From the IMG/VR virus record IMGVR_UViG_3300010354_000354, positions 1 to 31,168 of that record: a stretch of DNA of 31,168 bases; one strand, written 5' to 3'. Position 1 is the first letter of the stretch; each line of letters starts with the position of its first letter. This document shows positions 27,201-31,168 of this stretch, one piece after another. Source of the DNA: a virus. The notes under the pieces were generated by a model. The model searched no databases, was not told the origin of the DNA, and worked only from the letters and a program-made list of their open reading frames with translations. Both the position numbers and the translations under genes were made by a program.

Positions 27201-29731
27201 AGCTGGATGCAATCTATCAGAGCAGCTTTACTGATCTATTTCTGGGCACCAGACCCACCGACATCAACGTGGACGGCGGCCGTTTCCTGGGACCCTTCGA
27301 AGGTCATGCTCCTGAAGAACTAGTAAACGGAGCGGAATTTGATACCATGGACATGCGAGTTTATACTCGCGCTGGGTCAGATTGGCAGCGAGACGGGCAC
27401 GGATTCCGCATCGCAGCCAGGGTGTTTACCTACTCCGCGATCAACAACAGTGGAAGCTGGGCCGATCTGCTGGAGTTTGAAGCAAACGTACTGGTCAGCA
27501 ATACCACCACCGATCGAGACCTTGCGCCAGGGGCGGATTATGAAGTCAATTGGGTAGACAAAACCGTAGAAATACTGTCATCGCCCAATGTGGCTTTGGG
27601 AGATCAGATACAGATTTCGGTCTATGGTGTGGGCGGTGGCAGCGAACTCTATCGTGCAGATTTCCTGGGCAGTGACATTCCCAGCGGCAGCTTCTTGGTT
27701 CCAGTATCCGCAGCTGAGATACAAAACATCATGATCTTGATCAACGGTCAAGCCACTACCGACTATACTTGGGATCCGTATGTGGACAGCCAAGAATGGA
27801 GCCAGCTGCAGAGCTACGCACAGAATGCCGTGGTCAATGACAGTGGCAGCGTGGGTCCCGACTACTATCGTGCCATACAACCGGTGCCTGTGGGCATCGA
27901 CATCAATGATGTGGACTATTGGTTGCCCTACACACCCACACTACAGAGTCGTGTCAGTCTGGGCAGCAGCTTCGACGACAACGACAACATTGCCGTGACC
28001 GTACTGGGCTTCAACAGTGTGGATGCCGGCGATTTTGTAGTGGGCCGTAGCTATACCATCAGTGTGGTGGGCAATACCAATTGGATCGGTATAGGAGCTG
28101 GCACTGGCACTGTGGGAGAAACTTTTGTAGCCACTGGTGTTGGTTCAGGCACTGGCCAGGCAACCACCGAATACAGCTGGAGCACCGCGCAGGTGCAGAA
28201 TCATGTGGTGGACTCTCAAACTATCAGCGTGGGCGGATTTGCTCTGACCAATTATATAGGTGGCACCAACGTGGCCAACATGGTAGTGACTCGCAATGGC
28301 CTACGTCTGACCCCGCCCAGTTGTATAGAGTGGACGGGCGACGGAACTACCAACAGCTTTGGGCTGCCGCAGCGCATGGGCAGCAGTTTTCAACAAAGCA
28401 CGATCAATGCTGTGACCGACATTCTGGTATGGGTGGACGATGTGCTTCAGACACAGAGTTTTGGTCCTACCACAGGTGACTACTCTGTGACCAACTGGGA
28501 TGGTAGCAACACTCCAGGACGGCAGGTGGTATTTGCTGACAATCCACCTGATGGTGCCAAGATAGTTATAGCGGTATGGACACTGGCAGATTATCGAATC
28601 GCAGGAACTAGCCTGCAAATACAATCGCTGTTGAACCTGGGCGACATCATCGCAGTGACCACGTGGAATGACACAGCTCAACAGGATCCACTCACTCTCA
28701 GCTTCTACGGACCGGTAGCAAGTGAAACCGTGGTAATCGTGTCAGAAGGTTATGATACCACGGTATTCAGCCCAGATACCACGTCCGGAGCCCCGGGCAG
28801 CTTCGATTACAGCACAGGCACGGTGCCGTTGGTCAACAATTTCGACCTAGGTCGTGTAGTGCCTGCTAACCGACTATGGGTTACACTGGATGGTGAAAGA
28901 CTATTTGAGGGTGAAGACTTTACCATGTCCGGCAGTGAATTGATCCTGGCATCGGGCACGATAGGATCCAATCAGATACTCACGGTGCTGATGTTCACCA
29001 ATAGCACGGTGCCTGAAGCCGCAGCATTTCGTATCTTCCAGGACATGCGTGGAGTACAGGCCACCTATCGTATCACGCAGGCCACTACCACACAGCTGGT
29101 GCAACCGCTGGCCATCACTGATGACATTATCTATGTGGCTGATGCGTCGGGCATGACACAGCCGGATCTAGCCAACGGTGTGTTTGGTGTGGTGACCATC
29201 GGCGGTGAACGCATCACTTATCGTGAAAGAGATTTGGCTCTCAACACTCTGTCTGGCCTGCGTAGGGGCACTGCAGGCACAGGTGCAGCGGACCATAACA
29301 CAGGTGATGCTGTTTATAACATCGGACGAGATAACCTGCTGTCTGAAAACTACCAAGACTACGTGGTCAGTGACACTGCTGTGGGTGATGGCAGCACCAC
29401 AGTGTTTTATGCTCCCAGCATCGGAACAGACGACTTTGACGACAGTTCATCGATCTGGGTAGAAAGTATCGAAGTGTATGTGGGAGGCGAGAGGCAATAT
29501 CGAGTGGGTGAGGCAGGCAACAGTACCTACAGCTGGATCGCTACAGATTATGATCCGGTTGCTATCGAGTTTGTGGGTCCAGCAGGCAATCCCGCACCCG
29601 CTGAGGGTGTGGAGGTCACGATTTTGCAACGCCGTGGTACCTGGTGGTACGATGTGAGCACCAGCACAGCTCGGGCTCAGGCCCTGCAGGAAAACGACAG
29701 TGTAGCCGCAAGGTTTCTTACGGACAGATAA
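15260..29731 (+). CDS. Giant mosaic baseplate/tail structural protein, 4823 aa
   Basis: One uninterrupted 14.5-kb frame, about 520 kDa. ATG at 15260 is preferred over the in-frame TTG at 15257: it overlaps the gp6 stop (TGATG), has GGAG seven bases upstream, and begins MARIRTVDLLPEIFQT as in large structural proteins of T4-like aquatic phages. In order: conserved head (1-147); cupredoxin-like pair (about 150-360); module shared with gp6 (568-625); family blocks such as GYFLRSQQFNLFNSLVYNG, FTPWEMLGFSVKPSWWDLTY and FGSYGLIGFRPR-like GLIGFRPRQYLAALNLDD; carbohydrate-binding-like module (1949-1989); seven FG-GAP-like blades (2358-3095); YWSYVNWYLPGYNSSIRP and YIQEVKPYHVQVREF blocks; GSGY repeats (near 3775-3845); two more carbohydrate-binding-like modules (3889-3931, 4180-4224); VVGRSYTI module (near 4255-4303); GERITYRE/GLRRGTAGTG block near 4645-4690; terminal AARFLTDR. 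It may fill the gp7/gp10 peripheral wedge role or be an adhesive appendage; this is unproven. Confidence 0.85.
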   Translation: MARIRTVDLLPEIFQTDANRQFLAATLDTLVQEPKFKKTQGFIGRTVGPGVVPNDKYVVEPTKTRADYQLEPGVISLNPRNTNQIQDAITWPGILEGITARGGDGTRPDRLSASDYYTWDPFCDFDAFVNFSQYYWLPNGPDPVDVSATGTPVSDTFTVTRANGVYTFSGVPGENPILQLVRGGSYVFDVSQNSKETVNFRVSNQSLSGYLVDNQLNPTLTLIRGNTYVFNLVLRGPFPFWIKTQPELGTSFAYNNGVTRNGSLTGLVTFTVPQDAPNTLYYVAENQTNLRGQINVIDGTPGTGPGFWIQTEPGVSGVRAASPNISTRQVLGVTNNGEDLGTVIFNVPTKTQQEYYYNLPVFSLPVDLVTTLTIDDLQGQSIDAIVATYGGIDGITSLNTRTLIFVGTDTGIPGPDARQLYQINYFTNGIDGINYLNISKISDIPDECQWTVRYGAEYSNIAWYKTAQSTFKQVPALTAALDVLYYQDGTDPGIVGQIQLVEPVASATIYIDNILGKLNYESPNGVTFTNGLKVVFRGDVVPASYGSNTVSFVCTSTTDQLDLITTYDTSILYEGQELIFTAPTIGGLQAGVPYYVNAVVNGQQFTVSSTPNGNRVTLQVGSGTMNTTALNYREYYVEGVGEAIQLLPVTDFVTPELYVEDGDDSVSGNQPRDPDYVTINRASPDLNAWSRSNRWFHIDVISATAEYNNTIADVPASAKARRPIIQFRSGLRLFNMGTQGKQPVDVMDFTETDAFSNIEGATSYEVYGYQFVNGTRVIFANDSDDDVRNRIYQVEFIYPDTIDPVPTQPVIHLVPTSDSQVLVDQCVVILNSGTALNPIPTGLITTVDGQVLTKGEAGYTYWYDGEQWIKAQLKTSVQQPPLFDVYDSVGVSFGTVAKYPSTNFVGSKLFSYAQSDSSVADAVLGFPLRYLTVANVGDIVFDNNLYTDSFIYTRDNASAEVKISTGFPREYTDRTNYQRLLGWQTAATTSLDYQQFRFVFTTVDLELDVAVSDRTDVPVIKIYINGAFLDPANFIYTVQGSRTLITLNQAPPADSVIEVLALSDQTSELGFYQVPINLENNPFNANSTNFTLGTVRQHYQSICENLVTFDGKVNGPNNTRDLGNIGPYGLVILQQSAPLTLAGYFLRSQQFNLFNSLVYNGREYTKFKNLILENVTQQTINFQTAAQILDTAIENVTAGRVETQPFYWSDMLPSGAIYQETNYTISFTTTNTFDTLQNYNYQSANYLGMNVYLDNVILIRNQDYVVATDGARITVLVPLTVGQTLTLREYSSTAGSFCPNTPTKLGLYPAWEPRVVTQTTSDGEQAMIIGHDGSATKTFGDIRDEVLLEFERRIYNNLKLDGNPVPLTIADVLPGEFRNTGFSLDEVQNILNQDFLSWVAWNKLDYVAQQYQSANAFTYNYSASQSRLDNGYLPGAWRGINRYFYDTVQPQFTPWEMLGFSVKPSWWDLTYGDAPYTNGNLVLWDDLEAGIVRDPLGAYVLPQYVRPGLTQVIPSGSEGELLPPLDTVVGTYDAQQFDKPWALGDGGPVEASWWNSSLYPFAVMRLLALTRPAKFFSLFADRDLYRYNDEFDQYLYNDRYRLDANGIQVYGNGVSKASFIDWIVDYNRQTGLDSTDQLQADLANLDVRLCYRMASFSDKQYIKLLTEKSTPDSTNTGFTIPDNSYDLLLYKNQPFSQTTYSAVLVQRAADGYQVFGYSTLSPYFTAYTTGPTGRPETISAGGETVRVSTVFTNQTVRVPYSTTFATTTEVCEFLLGYGRWLETQGFTFDSVANGYQLNWQQMAVEFLYWAGQGWDENTLIALNPLAQRLQVARAGAVVDSLTAQTMDNVLLDQNRKQLPTRNLNIVRLDNTLTVEPLVDQSLSYVDLNYTSYEHMIVLNNRSEFGDLIYDPTTGARQFRLTLVASNTTEWNGNIDAQGFILNRDNVEQWTGLRTYAKGEVVRYKGSYWSAAKIVQPATDFNYNDWLQSDYEQIEQGLLPNLANKADQLQVSYDINDANLDSEADLFSYGLIGFRPRQYLAALNLDDVSQVNVYRQFLGSKGTILSAENLRSARLSKEQADYDIYENWAVQRGVYGANANRSFFELRLDRSLLNANPSTIQVINPVEQSQADQAIQLGSVWRESYKLTSPNILPVTVDTPTDVGLPSAGYVNLDDADITVFDINDPASLAANLNSIAVGTTIWVAKINDHDWNIYRAESVPGIVQHVCDNLDGTSLVIFSQQHGLIAGDKLIIRFFDTDVDGVYTVLTVPNLTTVTIAFQFPADGRTVIDGSGTGFTLKTQRVAQFSDVIDLPYANQLIPGARVWVDDNGGDRWAVYEKQDIFSPTTALSPQNLDATENYGSAVALAVDQQAALVGSPRYGFSTGTEKGAVYTYVKNFNGAYQPVSPVPGLDALLELGTSGARAYGTSVDFGRLDWAVAGAPLSLGNSSQADCGYACVIYRNTANYTPGTNPYVNWQLLTTPGDINNDQGQFGFAVTMSTDERWMYVSAPFKGDGEVYAYARVQWQDQTVKATGDGVTQNYAIGSVIQIDDADQIAVTVDGADQTLGVDYTVDIANLQVNFVTAPANGLPIVIQRRSLISLDPTAGPTYDLGQYFFQVNLTDSTIYSFQVELNGDLLRPNIDYTFNATTKIVTFIVALNPGDSLLARANWYWQYVDTITCPVGSGSAAQFGYSLACTTDGRQILIGAKDRDVAGQVKAGCVYVYDRDVQRFQYGETSTITFTVLGSAPDPLAVSVLVNGSFLVAQTSTTPETNNSFAISGNNVTVFTDLVVGDFVEIETNQFSLVQTITQDQVAEFSNYGQAVDICSNNCSLYVGAPQSSLQIFKGGVVERQVNQSRLYGIIVGTNQNPTVTPGDTLRVNNQDVLVPAASGSTTSLQGLINNINSQVPNVTAALVNGRVQLSVSNSAAAPYANKLQVAPGTLGTTFDDLGFETFIFTQTITSPYAVSYAQFGGVITISDTATELVVGAPTGSTYLIIEFDQGDLDFDAGSTIFFSVTDQSGAVYIYNYLPAANASVTNPDTFVLGQQIGITDLEGQDKLGQALSYISGVLFMGAPGSDVMDSSSADYGRVYVWQNPSRASAWQLIHVQEPTVDIRLLNSVFLYNLVTSATTEFLDFFNPLQGKILGAARQNIDYISAVDPAGYNAGPTGIRGNSWGQDHVGETWWDITTVRFVNPEQNNITYAARQWAQVFPGSSVDVYQWIVSDQPPAAYTGPGTPHSNLSYTINSVLTDQGTFQTQYFFWVRGLTTVATNKGKSLSVSTVSQYIQNPRASGIAYLAPINASTVAIYNCETLIEAQDTVLHIEFDRELTQDNVHVEYELIPQGRPDGFLTDNLYRKMLDSFCGVDTAGNLVPDITLSPAERYGVQFRPRQSMFTDRFAALKAYIIRANQILAQFPIAEIRSFALLNSEEPIPSSTSGAYNDTVATVEILSFQNIYAVPLGYRYLVLSDSTQRGLWTIYTVESAGVGVRELVITRVQNYRTPDYWSYVNWYLPGYNSSIRPVTEVPNTAALDTITVPPGSSVKVTANAQGKFEIYLRLADSWQRVGLQDGTIEISAEIYDYLLGRFGWDAEVFDAQYFDQDPTTETRKILQALNQEILVDELLIYRNELLVLTFNFVLSEFSAPEWLVKTSLVDVDHRVRGLLPFPNYLRDNQEFVIDYIQEVKPYHVQVREFNLRYDGQDQFAGDITDFDLPAYYNTDLDVAQFTSPILLPYAASVATGSASNINSDQPADSPIWTTWPWNQWYNNYLLLIDSIQVVEGGSGYTQPPQVTVVGDAAVATLAEAVIANGEVTAINITRLGSGYRDQPEIVLSGGNGTGAAAYAFLVGQGTGKVYNTTQLPVNNTTYNLARSIRVNLKFDRYQFNTQIETWNPNGTYTEGTLVRYENRVWEATPDDSSEVVGPTFDLENWTAVPASTLSGVDRTMGFYVAGVDAPGLDLPLLVDGISYPGVQVWGDNFVPTQQLDAIYQSSFTDLFLGTRPTDINVDGGRFLGPFEGHAPEELVNGAEFDTMDMRVYTRAGSDWQRDGHGFRIAARVFTYSAINNSGSWADLLEFEANVLVSNTTTDRDLAPGADYEVNWVDKTVEILSSPNVALGDQIQISVYGVGGGSELYRADFLGSDIPSGSFLVPVSAAEIQNIMILINGQATTDYTWDPYVDSQEWSQLQSYAQNAVVNDSGSVGPDYYRAIQPVPVGIDINDVDYWLPYTPTLQSRVSLGSSFDDNDNIAVTVLGFNSVDAGDFVVGRSYTISVVGNTNWIGIGAGTGTVGETFVATGVGSGTGQATTEYSWSTAQVQNHVVDSQTISVGGFALTNYIGGTNVANMVVTRNGLRLTPPSCIEWTGDGTTNSFGLPQRMGSSFQQSTINAVTDILVWVDDVLQTQSFGPTTGDYSVTNWDGSNTPGRQVVFADNPPDGAKIVIAVWTLADYRIAGTSLQIQSLLNLGDIIAVTTWNDTAQQDPLTLSFYGPVASETVVIVSEGYDTTVFSPDTTSGAPGSFDYSTGTVPLVNNFDLGRVVPANRLWVTLDGERLFEGEDFTMSGSELILASGTIGSNQILTVLMFTNSTVPEAAAFRIFQDMRGVQATYRITQATTTQLVQPLAITDDIIYVADASGMTQPDLANGVFGVVTIGGERITYRERDLALNTLSGLRRGTAGTGAADHNTGDAVYNIGRDNLLSENYQDYVVSDTAVGDGSTTVFYAPSIGTDDFDDSSSIWVESIEVYVGGERQYRVGEAGNSTYSWIATDYDPVAIEFVGPAGNPAPAEGVEVTILQRRGTWWYDVSTSTARAQALQENDSVAARFLTDR
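15908..16156 (+). other. Cupredoxin-like domain in the giant protein
   Basis: Residues 217-299 contain LIRGNTYVFNLVLRGPFPFW, a TVPQDAPNTLYYVAENQ segment and a closing GQINVIDG. This R/KGxTYxFxx...PFxI...xxxP...YY layout is the cupredoxin-like beta-sandwich common in phage structural proteins. The usual copper ligands (Cys/His near the end) are absent, so it is structural. A related partial copy precedes it and its second half recurs directly after (FWIQTEPG, then VIFNVP, then EYYYNLP). Confidence 0.6.
16961..17134 (+). repeat. Module shared by gp6 and the giant protein (copy 2)
   Basis: Residues 568-625 of the giant protein contain LYEGQELIFTAPTIGGLQAG, then VPYYVNAVVNGQQFTVS and a STPNGNRVTLQ segment ending in GTM. 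They align residue for residue in layout with gp6 residues 563-618. Confidence 0.75.
21104..21226 (+). other. Carbohydrate-binding-like aromatic module 1 in the giant protein
   Basis: Residues 1949-1989 read WTGLRTYAKGEVVRYKGSYW, then SAAKIVQPATDFNYNDW. The pattern W-x(5)-Y-x-x-G-x-x-V-x-Y-x-x-x-x-W-x-A, then a closing W, resembles CBM5/12-type chitin-binding modules in spacing of the aromatic residues. The match is by pattern only. Confidence 0.55.
22331..24544 (+). repeat. Seven FG-GAP-like repeats (probable beta-propeller) in the giant protein
   Basis: Residues 2358-3095 hold seven blade-like repeats, each with [YFL]G-x-[AS]-[VL], a hydrophobic strand with GAP or a variant, and often a G-x-V-Y-x-Y strand: NYGSAVALAVDQQAALVGSP, AYGTSVDFGRLDWAVAGAP, QFGFAVTMSTDERWMYVSAP, QFGYSLACTTDGRQILIGAK, NYGQAVDICSNNCSLYVGAP, QFGGVITISDTATELVVGAP and KLGQALSYISGVLFMGAP. 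Long beta-rich inserts separate blades 3/4, 4/5 and 5/6. Seven blades is the number for an integrin-type propeller. Confidence 0.72.
26924..27052 (+). other. Carbohydrate-binding-like aromatic module 2 in the giant protein
   Basis: Residues 3889-3931 read WNPNGTYTEGTLVRYENRVW, then EATPDDSSEVVGPTFDLENW. Tryptophan, tyrosine and glycine positions match module 1 closely, and this is the best of the three matches to the CBM5/12 pattern. It follows the GSGY repeats. Confidence 0.6.
27797..27931 (+). other. Carbohydrate-binding-like aromatic module 3 in the giant protein
   Basis: Residues 4180-4224 read WSQLQSYAQNAVVNDSG, then DYYRAIQPVPVGIDIND, then DYWLPY. The first W, the Y-x-x-x-x-V and the Y-x-A-x-x-x-V-P-x-G signature fit modules 1 and 2, but one glycine is replaced and the second W is Y. 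It is the most divergent copy. Confidence 0.5.
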
Positions 29732-29734
29732 CCG

Positions 29735-29742
29735 GATAAATA
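29735..29742 (+). promoter_or_regulatory. Late-promoter-like octamer GATAAATA upstream of the 51-aa gene
   Basis: GATAAATA differs from the T4 consensus at the first base only. It begins four bases after the giant gene's stop and ends seven bases before the ATG at 29750, so with T4 spacing the leader would be about two bases long. Confidence 0.6.
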
Positions 29743-29749
29743 ACTCATC

Positions 29750-29905
29750 ATGGCCAAGAATGAATCCAATTTGAACACTGCACCAATGGCTCCAGCGCCC
29801 ATTGCTGCTAAGAGACCCAACGAAGCCGGCACCATCCGGGTAGAAGCTCACATGCGTATTTTTGACCCAAAAACTGGTCAGACTCTAGTGGAGGGGCGAG
29901 CATGA
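29750..29905 (+). CDS. 51-aa small protein related to the start of the next gene
   Basis: ATG at 29750 opens 51 codons ending in TGA at 29903-29905, overlapping the next ATG (ATGA). The N-terminal half (MAKNESNLNTAPMAPAPIAA) is low complexity. The C-terminal part HMRIFDPKTGQTLVEGRA is similar to FVRIHDPKTGEVLVDKRNA at the start of the 201-aa protein, and the DNA matches too. I recall similar very short proteins ending soon after a D-P-x-T-G motif in aquatic T4-like phages, so this is probably a real gene and not a broken copy. Function is unknown. Its position between two virion protein genes, and the coupled stop-start, suggest it is made together with the 201-aa protein and could be a partner or regulator of it. 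A late-promoter-like octamer lies seven bases before the start, and no good Shine-Dalgarno sequence is visible. Confidence 0.7.
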   Translation: MAKNESNLNTAPMAPAPIAAKRPNEAGTIRVEAHMRIFDPKTGQTLVEGRA

Positions 29906-30507
29906 TCCTGCCGGGGCTATGCAAAATACAGGGTTTTGTGCGTATCCATGATCCCAAAACCGGTGAAGTTTTGGTGGACAAGCGTAACGCGATCCATTAC
30001 GAAAATATGAGTATCGCCATGGCACAGAGTCTCAGTGATAGAAACCTGGGGTATATCTACAGCATGGCCTTTGGCAACGGCGGCAGTTCGGTAGATCCCA
30101 CTGGTGTGATCACCTATTTGCCCCCAAACACCACGGGGCAGAATGCCGATCTTTACAATGAGACCTACTCAAAAGTGGTCAATGACAACAGTGCAGCTGA
30201 CACCGACCCCCTCAACAACAAAATGACGGTGTTGCACACCGCAGGCAATGTGTACACCGACATATTGGTCACTTGCTTGCTGGACTACGGCGAACCACCA
30301 CAGCAGCAGGCCTTTGACAACAGCACAGATTTCAACGGTGAATTCGTTTTTGACGAACTGGGGTTGAAGGCCTGGAATGGCAGTGCAGACGATCTGCGTC
30401 TGATCACGCATGTGATCTTTCACCCGGTGCAAAAGAGTCTGAACCGGCAGATACAGATAGATTACACGTTGCGGATCCAGACTCTCAGCAATATAAATGC
30501 AGTATAA
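29902..30507 (+). CDS. Conserved T4-like aquatic phage virion protein, 201 aa
   Basis: The sequence RNAIHYENMSIAMAQSLSDR (about 28-47), then MAFGNGGSSVDPTGVITYLP, then DILVTCLLDYGEPPQQQAFD, FVFDELGLKAW and ITHVIFHPVQKSLNRQIQID is very well conserved in structural gene clusters of aquatic T4-like phages, where it is usually annotated only as a structural protein. The even spacing of beta-type segments and the lack of signal peptide or membrane helices fit a baseplate or fibre-attachment component. The start at 29902 overlaps the 51-aa gene's stop, and GAGGGGCGAGC just upstream is a good ribosome site. Its stop codon sits inside the next late-promoter octamer (TATAAATA). I cannot give a T4 equivalent. 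Confidence 0.75.
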   Translation: MILPGLCKIQGFVRIHDPKTGEVLVDKRNAIHYENMSIAMAQSLSDRNLGYIYSMAFGNGGSSVDPTGVITYLPPNTTGQNADLYNETYSKVVNDNSAADTDPLNNKMTVLHTAGNVYTDILVTCLLDYGEPPQQQAFDNSTDFNGEFVFDELGLKAWNGSADDLRLITHVIFHPVQKSLNRQIQIDYTLRIQTLSNINAV

Positions 30508-30510
30508 ATA
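30503..30510 (+). promoter_or_regulatory. Late promoter octamer TATAAATA (exact T4 consensus)
   Basis: TATAAATA is identical to the T4 late promoter core. It overlaps the TAA stop of the 201-aa gene and ends 24 bases before the ATG at 30535, leaving a leader of about 18 bases with a weak AGGATATTGATCGGG ribosome region. Confidence 0.75.
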
Positions 30511-30534
30511 TAGGATATTGATCGGGCGACCCAC

Positions 30535-31168
30535 ATGGCATATACCATAACACTAACTGACGGTACAGTTTTTGCTACCGTGACCGACGGCACAGTAAAT
30601 CAATCCAGCAGCGTGGCATTGATTGGTAAAAATTATGCTGGTTACGGAGATTTCCTGGATGAAAACTTTATCCAGATGCTGGAAAATTTCAGCAGCGACA
30701 GCAGCGGTGGCAACCCCACATCCAGCAAACTCAGCAGTCCGTTGCTAGGCCAGTTGTGGTGGGACAAGACCAATAGCCTGCTGAAAATTTGGGCAGGTTC
30801 GTCATGGAAAACTATCAGTGCGGCAACAGCATCTTCCAGCACCCCTACCAACAATGTCACAGGCGACCTATGGTTTGATACTACCAATCAGCAGCTGAAA
30901 GTCTGGACCGGTGCTGCGTTTCTGGTAGTAGGCCCGGCCTATAGCGCCAGTCAGGGCACTTCGGGCGCCATACCCGAAACCATACTTGACTCAGTTGGTG
31001 CTACCAAATATATCACCAGCCTGTATGTGAACAACAATCGTGTGGCTATCGTGTATGATGGTGCCAGTTTTGTGCCTCAGGCCTCGCTCTTGGCCACGTT
31101 TCCCACGATCTATCCCGGTATCACGCTGACCACTACCAACAGTCCCATATTTGCTGGCACAGCCAATA
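30535..31168 (+). CDS. Tail-fibre-like structural protein, N-terminal part (runs off window)
   Basis: ATG at 30535 opens a frame of at least 211 codons that continues past the window end. It starts MAYTITLTDGTVFATVTDGT and continues VALIGKNYAGYGDFLDENF, the opening of a widespread tail-fibre or appendage protein family of aquatic T4-like phages. Two short repeats follow: GQLWWDKTNSLLKIWAGSSW and GDLWFDTTNQQLKVWTGAAF, each of the W-x-D-x-T-N-x-x-L-K-x-W-x-G type that recurs in fibre shafts and collars. Next is an LVVGPAYSASQGTSGAIPE stretch. The preceding exact late promoter gives it its own transcription unit. The distal receptor-binding part lies outside the window, so fibre function rests on family resemblance. 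Confidence 0.75.
   Translation, partial: MAYTITLTDGTVFATVTDGTVNQSSSVALIGKNYAGYGDFLDENFIQMLENFSSDSSGGNPTSSKLSSPLLGQLWWDKTNSLLKIWAGSSWKTISAATASSSTPTNNVTGDLWFDTTNQQLKVWTGAAFLVVGPAYSASQGTSGAIPETILDSVGATKYITSLYVNNNRVAIVYDGASFVPQASLLATFPTIYPGITLTTTNSPIFAGTAN

Noticed and set aside
29750-29905. The 51-aa frame as a frameshifted remnant of the 201-aa gene
   Set aside because: It has its own start, a late-type octamer and a clean ATGA overlap, and the motif is placed at its end, not broken within it; a small gene is the simpler reading.

Overview
The window is a gene-dense piece of a T4-like contractile-tailed phage (myovirus) genome. It carries recognisable homologues of T4 gp47, gp55, gp48, gp53, gp5, gp25 and gp6, mostly in the style of marine and freshwater T4-like phages (cyanophage/pelagiphage type) rather than coliphage T4: gp53 is short, gp5 has no lysozyme domain, gp6 is twice T4 size, and very large mosaic structural proteins are present. 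Base composition looks roughly balanced by eye, less AT-rich than typical marine cyanophages. The host cannot be named from this window. I saw no tRNA, IS element, CRISPR array, integrase or attachment site.

Left arm (1-2913, minus strand): gp55 late sigma factor, then gp47 recombination nuclease subunit, a compact DegT/DnrJ-type aminotransferase, and the start of a probable 2OG-Fe(II) oxygenase that leaves the window at base 1. The genes are packed with overlaps or gaps of at most 9 bases and read as one transcript.

Divergent control region (2914-3025): a TAAATA-type late-promoter-like octamer faces each way, one toward gp55 and one toward the baseplate genes.

Right arm (3026-31168, plus strand): the baseplate and tail module. 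It runs gp48 tube cap with a long N-terminal extension, gp53, a 964-aa hub-region structural protein, gp5 OB-fold/beta-helix spike, a 484-aa Ala-rich helical protein, gp25, gp6 and a 14.5-kb gene for a 4823-aa mosaic structural protein. A 51-aa small protein, a 201-aa conserved virion protein and the start of a tail-fibre-like protein follow. gp48, gp53, gp5, gp25 and gp6 would form the tube end, hub spike and wedge. The giant protein follows gp6 with translational coupling and probably decorates or extends the baseplate periphery.

Regulation: six TAAATA-core octamers were seen, all in intergenic or gene-junction positions just upstream of a start codon and in the right orientation, one of them the exact T4 late consensus TATAAATA. 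With gp55 encoded here, this points to T4-style late transcription, probably including autoregulation of gp55. Two sites lie so close to their start codons that the transcripts would be nearly leaderless.

Most notable: the giant protein carries seven FG-GAP-like beta-propeller blades interrupted by inserted beta domains, three aromatic carbohydrate-binding-like modules, cupredoxin-like modules, at least eight copies of a 'dG..DY' beta unit, and a module shared with gp6. No stretch over 300 bases lacks a gene.
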